Notes: generated by a model not told the origin, from the sequence alone. 64,000 bases of DNA from HGW-17 sp964516435 (GCA_964516435.1 CAZEZP010000091.1:1-64000), one strand, 5' to 3'. Positions 7,988 through 18,886 are shown, counted from the stretch's first letter. Translations and numbers: made by a program.

Positions 7988-8401
7988 TCAGCGGCGATAG
8001 CGGGCCCGGCGCACCGGCTGATAGGAACGGTGATAATACGTGCGGCGCGGCGCCGGACGGCCATAATATCCGCCGCGGTGCACACGCACGGGCCGGCTGT
8101 AGTAAGTGGGATGGTGATACCGGGCATGCCAGGCGCGATAGCGATACCCATAGACGCGATAATCATTCACAGCGCGATTATAATAATACCACGTCGAAGG
8201 CACATAGACAATAGTACCGCCGCTATAATAATACGGCCGCCCCAGCGAATCGAAATACACCAGATAGCCATTGTAATAATAAGGGTTCCATCCGCCATAC
8301 GAATACGTGACGGTGGCTGGGCGGGTCTCCACATAACAGCCGGACAAGCCCATCACCGCCGCCAGCCCCAACGACAAAAACGCAACGAGATATTTCTTCA
8401 T
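7988..8401 (-). CDS. Tyr/Arg-rich small lipoprotein
   Basis: A 137-residue lipoprotein. The signal peptide ends GLSGC (Cys22). The mature part is exceptionally rich in Tyr, Arg, Gly and His (YSYGGWNPYYYNGY, STWYYYNRA, YGYRYRAWHARYHH), a composition seen in some envelope-associated proteins with no known domain. The start has a good AAAGGAG ribosome site and a near-consensus promoter lies about 65 bases upstream, so it is its own transcription unit. The tail is strongly basic (RRTYYHRSYQPVRRARYRR), which could contact lipid A, nucleic acid or an acidic polymer; this is inference. Function unknown. Confidence 0.8.
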   Translation of the reverse strand: MKKYLVAFLSLGLAAVMGLSGCYVETRPATVTYSYGGWNPYYYNGYLVYFDSLGRPYYYSGGTIVYVPSTWYYYNRAVNDYRVYGYRYRAWHARYHHPTYYSRPVRVHRGGYYGRPAPRRTYYHRSYQPVRRARYRR

Positions 8402-8466
8402 GGGAGTCTCCTTTCTATTTTCTGCTTCCTCATGCGGTTCGCTCCGAATCCCGGAGGATCGGAACT

Positions 8467-8495
8467 TTTATACGGTGACAAACGCACGAAAGCAA
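8467..8495 (-). promoter_or_regulatory. Putative sigma-70-type promoter of the Tyr-rich lipoprotein
   Basis: On the minus strand TTGCTT, exactly 17 bases, then TATAAA, followed by a leader of about 60 bases to the lipoprotein start. This is one of the better promoter matches in the window. Confidence 0.6.
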
Positions 8496-8502
8496 GCGGT
8501 AT

Positions 8503-9078
8503 TCATTTTTTTTCTAAGTCTGGGTAGAAATGGTGCTCGAAATGGAGCCCCGCATCGGAAATCGCCAGCGTGCCCACGCAGGAGCGGGGAACGTCGGACG
8601 AATCGAGCGCGCGGCGGGGATGCCCGAGCGAGCCCGGGTTGAAAACCAGGATGCCATCATTGGACTGTTCGAGCACCGGAACGTGGGTATGCCCATGGAG
8701 CACAGCGTGCAGGGGTTCCGGATACAGGGCATGGATCTGCCGCAACGCGCGCCGGGCCACTTCCCGGTAGGCGCCGCCGCCGCCATGCGTGGCGCCGATG
8801 CGGTAGGGACCGCATTCGAGAATCAGCACGGCCGGCGTGTTGAGGAGCCGGTCGTTGTTGCCCTTCACGGCCAGAACGCCGAACCCCAGTGCCTCGAGAT
8901 CCGAAAGCACCGAAGGACAGACCACGTCCCCCAGATGGATCACGCGGCAGACGCCTGCGAAAACCTGGGAGAGCCACTGCAGGTATTCCAAAGGCAGATT
9001 GCACGCGTGCGTATCGGACATGATGCCGATTCTTGCCGGAAACGGGAGGACGACGGTCCTGGCATTCCAGGGATGCAT
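8503..9078 (-). CDS. YfcE/MJ0936-family metallophosphoesterase
   Basis: A 191-residue calcineurin-like phosphoesterase of the small YfcE/MJ0936 group, acting in the cytoplasm on phosphodiesters of unknown identity. All metal-site blocks are present: SDTH (21-24), GD (50-51), GNND (73-76), THG (97-99) and HGHTHVP (128-134), followed by NPGSLGHPR. The ATG at 9078, 7 bp after the dnaK stop, is my choice; an ATG at 9021 just before SDTH would remove 19 residues and cannot be excluded since neither has a strong ribosome site. Its position directly behind dnaK suggests co-transcription, but this family has no known chaperone role. Confidence 0.88.
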   Translation of the reverse strand: MHPWNARTVVLPFPARIGIMSDTHACNLPLEYLQWLSQVFAGVCRVIHLGDVVCPSVLSDLEALGFGVLAVKGNNDRLLNTPAVLILECGPYRIGATHGGGGAYREVARRALRQIHALYPEPLHAVLHGHTHVPVLEQSNDGILVFNPGSLGHPRRALDSSDVPRSCVGTLAISDAGLHFEHHFYPDLEKK

Positions 9079-9085
9079 GGTGGAT

Positions 9086-11389
<2,304 letters not shown>

Positions 11390-11418
11390 CGGTCGCTCCT
11401 TCAGATGTCGATGATGCG

Positions 11419-11454
11419 CGATGCATTTCCTGTCCGGACAGGGCGAATGCATCG
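11419..11454 (-). promoter_or_regulatory. Large inverted repeat in the dnaK leader
   Basis: Arms CGATGCATT and AATGCATCG enclose the 14-base palindrome CCTGTCCGGACAGG. The element lies between the putative dnaK promoter and its start, the position where CIRCE operators sit in other bacteria, but the sequence is not CIRCE (no TTAGCACTC arms). As RNA it would fold into a long hairpin about 30 bases before the ribosome site. It could be a repressor operator or an RNA thermometer. Confidence 0.6.
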
Positions 11455-11468
11455 ACGAAAGTGGCGAT

Positions 11469-11497
11469 ATTCAAGCAAGAGGGGAGGAAAATGTCAA
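11469..11497 (-). promoter_or_regulatory. Putative promoter of dnaK
   Basis: Perfect -35 TTGACA, 17-base spacer and TTGAAT on the minus strand, between the stop of the J-domain gene and dnaK. This suggests dnaK has its own promoter rather than relying on read-through. Confidence 0.6.
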
Positions 11498-11511
11498 ACG
11501 CTTTTCGCGGC

Positions 11512-13014
11512 TCACTTGGATTTTGCGAGTTTTTCGGCTTCCCGCAGCAGGCGCGTGGCCACGGGGTGACGCGGATGCTTTTCCAGGAGGGCCTGCAGCG
11601 TGCTCTGGGCCCGAAGCGCCATGCCTGCGGCCAGGTACACCTGCGCCAGGAGTATGGCCGGTTCGGGCTTGTCGGAGAGTTGCACGGCCTGCTGGGCATA
11701 CTGGCGGGCCTTGAGATGGTTGCCGATTTTCAGGAAAGCGGCGGCAGCGGACATGACGTTTTCCAGCGTGGGCAGGTTCTCCACCGCCAGTTCCCAGAGA
11801 TCCGCCGATTTCTGGTGATCTCCCATCTCGTCTTCCATGCGGGCGCGGGCGGCGTAGGAGTTGCCCAGGAAATCCCGGTTCTTCGCTTCGGCCTCCCGGT
11901 ACAGGCGGGAGGCTTCCTCGTGATCCGGGTCCAGCGAGAGCACCAGTTTGAAATGGGAAGCCGCCGTCCCATAACTCTGCGTGGAGAGGGCCCGCTTGCC
12001 TTCGGCCAGGTGCGTCTGGATGCGCTGCAGCTTTTCCTGGGCCATCCGGTGCAGGGCATCCGTCGCTGGCGGGCGGACCGGGGGCGTCCGGTACCCTCCC
12101 GGCGGCGGGGGGATCACGGGCGAAGCCTCGTCATCCTCGCTGCTGTCATCGCCCGACACCATGCTGCTGGATTCCGACCGGGCCAGGATGCGGGCGATCT
12201 GGTTGCGCAATCCCACGCGGTGCCGGCCCACGCCTTCCCGCGGCACGGGGGGGGCCGCGGACGGTCCGGCGGAACCGGCGGGCCTGGAAGCGGCCGCCGG
12301 CGGCCGGGATTCCGGAAGCGTTTTCGATGCCGGCTCGCGTTCGCGCGCGGGCTCCGCCTCTGGAGCCGGCATCCGGGGAGCGAAATCCTCGGGATACACG
12401 GAGGCCAGTTTCTTCCGGTTCTCCTCCGAGGAGAGCAGCGCGAAGGTTTCGGACACCACCCGGAAGATGCGTTCCATCATCGGCTTGAACGAGCCCAGGT
12501 TCTTCCCGTAGTAGCGGTCCGGATGAAAACGCAGGGAAAGGCGCTGGTAGGCGCGCTTGACATCCTTGTCGGTGGCATCCCCGCGAATGGCGAACAACTG
12601 GAACGGGGTCAGGGTGGAGAGGCTGTGGTACAGCAGCAGGATTTCTTCCTTGCGGCGAGGCTCGAGATCCACGGCTTCCGCCAGGACGGCCGTGTCGATT
12701 TCGCCCAGTTTCTTCAGGAAGCGGGGATCCACGAGGAATTCATCGGAACCCGGCGCATCGCCGGCGGCACGGGCGCTCGCCGGAGTGGAAGCGGCCGGCG
12801 CGCCTCCCGGGGGCACGATGATGCCCGCGCGCACGAGCCGTTCCAGGATCTGCGCGGTCTGCTCCACGGTCCGGGCACAAAAGACAGACAATTCACGCAC
12901 GGTGTTCGCGCCATTCACGTGGGCCAGCAGAAGCAACTCTACCGGATCCCGGGGGAATTCCTTCCACTGTTTTTGATCCTGAAGCCGGGGTTTGTCTTCG
13001 GGGGCGAATGACAT
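11512..13014 (-). CDS. J-domain protein with C-terminal TPR repeats, likely DnaK partner
   Basis: A 500-residue cytoplasmic co-chaperone candidate. The N-terminus (about 20-70) looks like a winged-helix/DUF4388-like segment (VELLLLAHVNGANTVRELS). A J-domain spans about 135-205 with the diagnostic HPD (164-166) in LRFHPDRYYG. A Pro/Ala-rich linker follows (about 210-330), then TPR helices to the end (ASHFKLVLSLDPDHEEASRLY; ARQYAQQAVQLSDKPEPA). It lacks the Gly/Phe and zinc-finger regions of classical DnaJ. It lies just upstream of the divided-lid DnaK on the same strand, so the two probably work together. The start has only a weak ribosome site. It shares a leader motif with the MopE-like lipoprotein gene. 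Confidence 0.85.
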   Translation of the reverse strand: MSFAPEDKPRLQDQKQWKEFPRDPVELLLLAHVNGANTVRELSVFCARTVEQTAQILERLVRAGIIVPPGGAPAASTPASARAAGDAPGSDEFLVDPRFLKKLGEIDTAVLAEAVDLEPRRKEEILLLYHSLSTLTPFQLFAIRGDATDKDVKRAYQRLSLRFHPDRYYGKNLGSFKPMMERIFRVVSETFALLSSEENRKKLASVYPEDFAPRMPAPEAEPAREREPASKTLPESRPPAAASRPAGSAGPSAAPPVPREGVGRHRVGLRNQIARILARSESSSMVSGDDSSEDDEASPVIPPPPGGYRTPPVRPPATDALHRMAQEKLQRIQTHLAEGKRALSTQSYGTAASHFKLVLSLDPDHEEASRLYREAEAKNRDFLGNSYAARARMEDEMGDHQKSADLWELAVENLPTLENVMSAAAAFLKIGNHLKARQYAQQAVQLSDKPEPAILLAQVYLAAGMALRAQSTLQALLEKHPRHPVATRLLREAEKLAKSK

Positions 13015-13034
13015 TATTTTATCCGGGATCCTTT

Positions 13035-13059
13035 CCTCGAAAACAAGACACTACTGGAT
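13035..13059 (-). promoter_or_regulatory. Leader motif shared with the MopE-like lipoprotein gene
   Basis: Minus-strand TCCAGTAGTGTCTTG then TTCGAGG, 21-45 nt before the J-domain start. It matches the leader at 6465-6488 at 14 of 15 bases plus CGAGG. Confidence 0.35.
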
Positions 13060-13157
13060 TCCAGAAACGAACTTCTGCGTTTCATGTGTCACAGATTCGA
13101 AGCACATGAAAAACAAAAAGAAAACCGTTATGCAACGAATTACCAGAAAAACCGGCA

Positions 13158-14267
13158 TCATGGAAGCTGCTTCCTCCGAAAATCGTGCAGAACGGAAACG
13201 ACCGCATGGAACAGGTTCCGGGAAGCGATCCCGGGGTCCGGAACATCCCCGCCGGGCGACGTCGGAAACACGCGCACGTCCCCGGGAATTCCGGAGACTT
13301 CGGACTGTCCGGGAAACACCCAGAGCGGCTTTTGGGCCTTGCGGCACACGTCGTGGACCTCTCCAACGAGTTTTCCCGTGAAGGAAGTGGCGTCCAGGCG
13401 GCCTTCCGCTGTCAGCACGGCATCCGCCTGCCGCACGCGGCGTTCGAAATCCAGAAGCCGCATCAGGGTCCGGGCGCCCGGCACGCACGCCGCGCGGCAC
13501 AGGAACGCGAAGACGACGGCCATGCCGCCGGCGGCGCCGAAACCCGGCGCGTCCGTGAAATCCCGGCCCGCCGCCCGGGCGGCGGCATTCGCCAGATTTT
13601 CCAGGACTCGCTCGAAGGCCGAAGCCTCGGATGCCCTCACTCCCTTCTGCGCCCCGAACAGGGCGACGGCGCCGGCCGGCCCCAGCAGCGGCGCCTGCGT
13701 GTCACACAGGAAGACGGGCGGATGCCGGAAGGGATCCGAAAACTCCAGGCGCAGATCTCCGGGAATGTCCAGGGGGCCGGACGGCCGGATTTCCCGGCTT
13801 CCGGAGAACACGCGCAACCCCAGGGCCATGGCCGCCCCCAAGCCGCCATCCACGGTGCCGGTGCCGCCCAGGGCCACATGGACACGGGCTTCGGGCCAGC
13901 GGCGAAGCACTTCCCGCATGGCCATTCCCAATCCCGTCGAGAGCATGCGGCCGGGATCGCGAAACGCCGGCGGCGGCAGCCCGCAGGTCTGCGCGGCTTC
14001 CAGCAGGACTTCCCCGGCTTCCTCCCGTATGGCCACCTGGCAGACGACGGGATTGCCGAAGGGATCGCATGCCGAAACGTCCGCCACCCGAGCGCTGGTC
14101 GCCTTCGCCCACGTCGTGAGTGTTCCCTCGCCGCCATCGGCCATCGGACAGGAATCTACGACGGCCTCCGGAAACACGGTCCGAATGGCATCCTCCATGA
14201 CCCGTGCGGCATCGTCGGCCGCCATCACGCCCTTGCAGGAATCGGGACACACGAGAAAACGCGGCAT
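13158..14267 (-). CDS. Glycerate kinase (GarK/GlxK family)
   Basis: A 369-residue glycerate 2-/3-kinase of the GarK/GlxK family, converting glycerate to phosphoglycerate with ATP and so linking glyoxylate or serine breakdown to glycolysis. Signature segments are CPDSCKGVMAADDAARVM at the N-terminus (usual form PDSFKGSLSA), MADGGEGT, GLGGTGT-type Gly-rich VALGGTGTVDGGLGAAMALG, and EGRLDATSFTGKL near the C-terminus. The length fits the family. It starts 9 bp after the TerB-like gene ends, so they are likely co-transcribed. No other glyoxylate-pathway gene is nearby, so the choice between garK and glxK cannot be made from context. Confidence 0.92.
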   Translation of the reverse strand: MPRFLVCPDSCKGVMAADDAARVMEDAIRTVFPEAVVDSCPMADGGEGTLTTWAKATSARVADVSACDPFGNPVVCQVAIREEAGEVLLEAAQTCGLPPPAFRDPGRMLSTGLGMAMREVLRRWPEARVHVALGGTGTVDGGLGAAMALGLRVFSGSREIRPSGPLDIPGDLRLEFSDPFRHPPVFLCDTQAPLLGPAGAVALFGAQKGVRASEASAFERVLENLANAAARAAGRDFTDAPGFGAAGGMAVVFAFLCRAACVPGARTLMRLLDFERRVRQADAVLTAEGRLDATSFTGKLVGEVHDVCRKAQKPLWVFPGQSEVSGIPGDVRVFPTSPGGDVPDPGIASRNLFHAVVSVLHDFRRKQLP

Positions 14268-14276
14268 GGAAACGGC

Positions 14277-15206
14277 CTAGTCGGTTTCCGCCAGCAGGAG
14301 CGCCAGCAGCAGGATGATGCGGTCGTCCAGGGAAAACTCGGGAGCGGAGAGAATGCACACCTTGGAAAACAGGGTCAGGGAATGCATCGCCTGCCAGGTG
14401 GAAGAGTCGCCGGGCGCCTGCTGGAAGCGCCCGCGGCTGAGCACGGGCAGGAAAGAGAGCCCGGCCACCCGCTGCACGAAGGAATCCACGCCCGAGGCGC
14501 GCAGGGCCGCCTCGCTGATGGGCATGGCCGGTTCGGAGCGGCGCAGGCGCCGGAACTCGAGCGTGGCGCGGCGGGCTATCTCCTCCCGTTTTTCCGGCGA
14601 AAACCCCAGCATTTCCGCCAGTTCGTTGAACGTGGAGATCTCCAGTTCATGCGTTTCCTCGTCGATGAGCGCCACCACCCACGCGAAGCCCAGGATCTGT
14701 TCCGCCCGGTTCTCATGGCGGGTGACTGCCTGCAGATCCGCCATGAGGGTGGCCCGCGGAATGGATTGCGTGCAGATGGCGATGATCTCCTTGCGGAACG
14801 GGCGCAGCACCCGCAGGCTCGAAAATACGGCGTCGTACACCTGCAGTTCCTCGGGCTGCAGGGTGCCGTCGGCCCATCCCATGAGATTGAGCACCTGCAG
14901 GACCGGCTGTATTTCGGAAAGCACACGCCGTCCCAGCGCCGCGTCGAGTTCATCCGACCAGGCGGACACGTCGCCAGTGACGGGCGGCACGCCCAGGAGC
15001 CGGGAAAGCCGGTGGAAGAAGAACGTTTCCAGTTCCTCCAGGAAAAGCGGCTCCGAGGAGAACATCGTGCCCAGCGCCGCCAGGATGGTCTCCTGGAGGT
15101 CGGACGTGGTCCGGCTCTCATGGGGAAACACTTCCGATGGCGCCAGCATGCGGGCAATGAAAAGCAGTTCCTGCCGGGGCATCCGTTCGATTTTTCTCAA
15201 ACGCAT
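14277..15206 (-). CDS. TerB-like domain protein
   Basis: A 309-residue cytoplasmic protein, all-helical by appearance. The middle (about 120-235) resembles the TerB/tellurite-resistance helical domain: WADGTLQPEELQVYDAVF, then VALIDEETHELEISTFNELAEMLG. It carries paired acidic helix starts typical of that family. No other ter gene is near. The ATG at 15206 is chosen because AAAGGCAGG precedes it and upstream sequence is extremely AT-rich non-coding DNA with three palindromes. It uses TAG as stop. The TerB assignment is a pattern judgement, and the role is unknown. Confidence 0.65.
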   Translation of the reverse strand: MRLRKIERMPRQELLFIARMLAPSEVFPHESRTTSDLQETILAALGTMFSSEPLFLEELETFFFHRLSRLLGVPPVTGDVSAWSDELDAALGRRVLSEIQPVLQVLNLMGWADGTLQPEELQVYDAVFSSLRVLRPFRKEIIAICTQSIPRATLMADLQAVTRHENRAEQILGFAWVVALIDEETHELEISTFNELAEMLGFSPEKREEIARRATLEFRRLRRSEPAMPISEAALRASGVDSFVQRVAGLSFLPVLSRGRFQQAPGDSSTWQAMHSLTLFSKVCILSAPEFSLDDRIILLLALLLAETD

Positions 15207-15243
15207 GAAAACCTGCCTTTCTACAACAAAAAAACACACATGT

Positions 15244-15286
15244 ATTGCAATAAAAGAAAAAATTAAATTGCAATAAAAATTGCAAT
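15244..15286. promoter_or_regulatory. Three ATTGCAAT palindromes, probable operator
   Basis: Three exact copies of the self-complementary octamer ATTGCAAT at 15244, 15267 and 15279 (23 and 12 bases apart). The outer two extend into an 11-base inverted repeat TGTATTGCAAT / ATTGCAATACA. They sit in a strongly AT-rich island just upstream of the TerB-like gene. The arrangement looks like a multi-site operator of a dimeric repressor. Confidence 0.55.
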
Positions 15287-15416
15287 ACACGATGCCGCGC
15301 CTGCGGCCGATGACGACCGTTCCGGGCGGCACGCCGACACGACGATGGAAACGGGGCCAATGTAGCGGAAAACCTGGTCGATTGCACGCGGGATTTTCAT
15401 GGCGGCCCGGATGGCA

Positions 15417-17735
15417 TCAGTGCCATGCGGCAGGTGCATCGGGCGCCCAGGTCATGCCCGAACGCGAAGCGAACTCCAGCAATCCGCGATAGTAGCCGGC
15501 ATTGTGCTCCTGCACGGGGCAGGTCACGTAGGCATCGAGATGCCCGGATGCGCCGGCGAAATCCCGCAGGAGGAAAGAGGCCAGAAATCGCCGGTACAGG
15601 GCTTCGCAGCGGAAATGCTCGTCGGGCAGCGCCGAGACGTCGAGCGAATCGAGCCGTCTCGCGGCATCCGCCCAGCGGCCGAGGGACAGTTCGGCGCCGG
15701 CCGCCAGGTAAGCCAGCAGGGGAAAACGCGCCACACCCGAGGATTCCAGCAGGAAGATCCACAGGAAAACGGGTAGCGGCCGCGTGAAGAGTGTCTTGAA
15801 GAACGGCGTCTGCACCGGGAAATCCAGAAGTTCCAGCATCAGGACGATCTCCCTGCGCACGGAGGGCGGCACGGTCACGGCCAGCGCCCTCTCCAGATGC
15901 GCGCGCGCCGCTTTCCGATCGCCCGCCTGCCAGGCGGCCTCCGCCAGGACCAGACGGGCCCGCACGCGCAGATGCTCGGCCTCGCCGGAGAGTTCGAGCA
16001 CCCGGACGGCGGCCGGTACGGATTTTTCGGCGCCGAGCAGCCGGCGGGAAATGCCAAGGTGCAGCATCCACGTCTCCAGGCTGCCGGGATCCATGCGGTG
16101 AGCACGTTCGAGGGCTTCCATGGCGCACCGTTCCTCCCGGTCCGCTGCGCACGCGGCGGCCTGCCGGCGGACCCGGGCCACGGCATGCACGCAGCGCTGG
16201 CGGTGGATGGGAGGGCGCAGAAAGCGTTCCCGGGCCAGCGCCCGCTGGTGTTCCGGCACCTGCACCGTGGAAAGGAACCGATCGTAATCGGACAGCGCCC
16301 GATCGAAATCGGGCAGGATCCGTGTGAGCGGCCCGCCTTCGCGATACAGGCGGCGCAGGAGGCCGCTTCCTCGCGTGTCGTACAGGCGGCGCAGGAAAGA
16401 ACCCGCCTGGACGTAGGCTCTCGCGGAGGAAACGCCGTAGAATGCCGGGGAGAACAGGCTCTCGAACGGCGCGAATCCTCCCATGTCGCGCAGCAGGCGC
16501 GCCTGCGCATGCAGATCCTCGTCTTCCTGGACGGCATCGGCGGCGACGGCCACGCCCTCGATGGCGCCCGGATCCGGCAGGCGCACGGCCAGCGGCCCCA
16601 GGCGCACGCGGCCCCAGGACACGCCGAACACGGGGTCTCCCCATACGGCAGCGAACACGTGGGCCAGTTCGTGGCGCAGACTCGGGTGCGGGAATCCCGC
16701 ATCCGTGATGTACACCGCCTTCTGCCACGGCTTGGCGACCTCCACGTCGCGCGTGCCGAAGAAGCGGCGCTTCTGCTCCTCGTCGGCGAACAGGTAGACG
16801 GTGATGCGGCCGGATGGAGCCTCGCCGAAGAAGGCGGCCAGTTCCTGAAAGTGCCATTCGGCCTCTACGGCCAGCAGTTGCACCCGGCCATCGCCCGTTT
16901 CGGGGGAGTGCACGATGCGAAAATGCGCAGTGTCCAGATGCCTTCCCATGGCTTGCTGCAAATCGGCGTGGGAATAGCGCATGCCCAGCCGCGGGCCCGC
17001 CAGATGCAGGCCCGCCGAGAGCAGAACCAGGAGTGCCGCCCCGGCCAGTGCCCGGCGCCGGGGCAGGATGCCGGAAACGGCGGATGCCAGCAGCACGGCG
17101 CCCAGCGCCCCGGCCAGATGCATGGCGCGCGCCGCGAGGAACGCCGGGCGGAGATCGATGAACCGGTCGTAGAAGGCCCCGGAGAAGAACCCGAAGAAGG
17201 GGTCGTACAGGAACACCGGCGGGTCGAGATACAGACGCACCAGCGAAGCTGCCAGAAACAGCCAGGGCGCGAGCACCGCCGGGAAGATGCAGAGCCGCCG
17301 CCGGCACACCTGCGCCAGGGCCGGAAACAGGGCCGACACGAAAAGCGCCGTGATTCCCGGGTACAGCAGCCAGAATGCAAGGCCGTGCAGGAACCCGTAC
17401 GGACAGTTCCACAGGGTCGTCACGGCCAGCGGAATCAGGGGAATGGCCGCCAGGGCCAGGCACAGGGCGGTCCATTGCGGCCACAGCAGCAGCGGGGAAA
17501 CCTTCGTGCGGCGGGCCAGCACCACGATGATTCCCGGCATGAAAAAGCCGTGGAACGCCGCCGTGGCCAGCGCGCTTTCATAATCCAGCACGTTCGTCAG
17601 GGGCAGCAGCGCCAGCAGCACGGCCCAGGCCGCATGGAGGAACACCGCGGCACGCGCGGGCCAGAGCGCGAGAAGCGCCCGCAGGGATGGAAAATCGGGC
17701 TGGACGGGAATGACCGGATGCCGATTGCCTCGCAA
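15417..17735 (-). CDS. Polytopic membrane protein with HELAH gluzincin peptidase-like domain and helical repeats
   Basis: A 772-residue protein. About six to seven hydrophobic segments fill residues 25-250. An extracytoplasmic domain follows with the zinc-peptidase signature HELAH (355-359) preceded by a YITDAGFPHPSLR strand, resembling peptidase-MA-type gluzincins. A helical, TPR-like region (about 500-650) and another hydrophobic stretch complete it. The start is TTG at 17735: the ribosome site AAGGAGG lies 6 nt upstream of it, and an ATG at 17760 is out of frame. Divergent from the Ser/Thr kinase gene across 134 bp. Substrate unknown; membrane-anchored proteolysis is the best inference. 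Confidence 0.75.
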   Translation of the reverse strand: MRGNRHPVIPVQPDFPSLRALLALWPARAAVFLHAAWAVLLALLPLTNVLDYESALATAAFHGFFMPGIIVVLARRTKVSPLLLWPQWTALCLALAAIPLIPLAVTTLWNCPYGFLHGLAFWLLYPGITALFVSALFPALAQVCRRRLCIFPAVLAPWLFLAASLVRLYLDPPVFLYDPFFGFFSGAFYDRFIDLRPAFLAARAMHLAGALGAVLLASAVSGILPRRRALAGAALLVLLSAGLHLAGPRLGMRYSHADLQQAMGRHLDTAHFRIVHSPETGDGRVQLLAVEAEWHFQELAAFFGEAPSGRITVYLFADEEQKRRFFGTRDVEVAKPWQKAVYITDAGFPHPSLRHELAHVFAAVWGDPVFGVSWGRVRLGPLAVRLPDPGAIEGVAVAADAVQEDEDLHAQARLLRDMGGFAPFESLFSPAFYGVSSARAYVQAGSFLRRLYDTRGSGLLRRLYREGGPLTRILPDFDRALSDYDRFLSTVQVPEHQRALARERFLRPPIHRQRCVHAVARVRRQAAACAADREERCAMEALERAHRMDPGSLETWMLHLGISRRLLGAEKSVPAAVRVLELSGEAEHLRVRARLVLAEAAWQAGDRKAARAHLERALAVTVPPSVRREIVLMLELLDFPVQTPFFKTLFTRPLPVFLWIFLLESSGVARFPLLAYLAAGAELSLGRWADAARRLDSLDVSALPDEHFRCEALYRRFLASFLLRDFAGASGHLDAYVTCPVQEHNAGYYRGLLEFASRSGMTWAPDAPAAWH

Positions 17736-17869
17736 TGCCGCCTCCTTCTGCGGCGTCCATCTTATGCGCGTTCCCGTGCCGTTTGAACAGAGCGCCTTTT
17801 CATTTTTTTCTTGGTTTTGCGCCGGCCCGGTGCCATGCTTGCCCTCCGGCGGCGGCCGGAGTGAGGCAC

Positions 17870-18886
17870 ATGACGACAGCGGACAAGCGAAAATGGATCG
17901 GTCCCTATCGCATCGCAGGCACGCTGGGCAGCGGCGCCACGGGGGAGGTCTTCCTGGGCGAGGATCCCCAACTGGACCGCAAGGTGGCCATCAAGGTGCT
18001 GAAATCGGAATTCAAGTACGACACGGAACTGCGCAACCGTTTCCTGCGCGAGGCGCGCAACATGGCGCGCCTGTCCCATCCCGGCGTGGTGGCCGTCTTC
18101 GCCGTGGGGGACGAGGAAGGCCTGCCCTACATGGTCATGGAGTACCTGCAGGGCACGGATCTGCTGACCCTCATCGAGAAGCAGGGGGCCCTGCCCTACA
18201 ACCAGGTGGTCTCCATCTTCCTGGACGTGACGGAGGGACTCTGGCATGCCGCGGCCAAAGGCATCGTGCATCGCGACGTCAAGCCCGCCAACATCTTCCT
18301 GGCGGCGGAAAACCGCGCCAAGATCGGGGATTTCGGGCTGGCCAGGGCGCTGGAACTGGAAGCCTCCCTCACGGCCGACGGCGTGGTCATCGGCACGCCC
18401 GACTACCTGGCCCCCGAAATCATCGCGGGCGTCAAGGCCACCTCGGAATCCGACGTGTATTCGCTGGGCTGCTCCATGTTCCATGCGCTGGCCGGCCACC
18501 CGCCGTACCGCTTCCCGCACGAGGACATCCCCGGGCAGGAAGTCCTCAGCCGGCACGTCGGCTCGCCTGTCCCCATGCTGGACAACCGGCAGATTCCCCG
18601 CGTGCTGCGAAAACTCGTATACGACATGATGAACAAGCGGCCAGCGGCCCGCCCCGGGTATGAAAAGATCCTGCAGGCGCTGCGCCGCGCCATGCGCCCG
18701 GACGACTACCACAGCCGCACCATACCGGCCGTGCGTCCCCGTCTGCCCGGGCCGGAGAAGAATCCCGAGGCTTCCCCCGAGCCGGCCGAACCCGAACTGG
18801 ACCTCCCGGAGGGCTGGATCCTGGCCTTCGGCATCCTGACGTCCGTGCTCATCCTGGCCATCGCCACCCTGCTGTGGACCTCCTGA
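17870..18886 (+). CDS. Hanks-type Ser/Thr protein kinase with C-terminal membrane anchor
   Basis: A 338-residue kinase. Gly-rich loop GSGATGEVFLG, catalytic Lys in VAIKVL, HRDVKPAN catalytic loop, DFGLAR and APE are all present, so it should be active. The kinase domain spans about 12-275, followed by a Pro/Glu-rich linker and one transmembrane helix near the C-terminus (WILAFGILTSVLILAIATLL) with almost nothing after it. It is thus an anchored cytoplasmic kinase with no sensor domain outside the membrane. The ATG at 17870 follows GGAGTGAGG; upstream in-frame sequence is non-coding in character. Substrates unknown; neighbouring cell-wall and membrane protease genes are possible targets by context only. 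Confidence 0.93.
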   Translation: MTTADKRKWIGPYRIAGTLGSGATGEVFLGEDPQLDRKVAIKVLKSEFKYDTELRNRFLREARNMARLSHPGVVAVFAVGDEEGLPYMVMEYLQGTDLLTLIEKQGALPYNQVVSIFLDVTEGLWHAAAKGIVHRDVKPANIFLAAENRAKIGDFGLARALELEASLTADGVVIGTPDYLAPEIIAGVKATSESDVYSLGCSMFHALAGHPPYRFPHEDIPGQEVLSRHVGSPVPMLDNRQIPRVLRKLVYDMMNKRPAARPGYEKILQALRRAMRPDDYHSRTIPAVRPRLPGPEKNPEASPEPAEPELDLPEGWILAFGILTSVLILAIATLLWTS

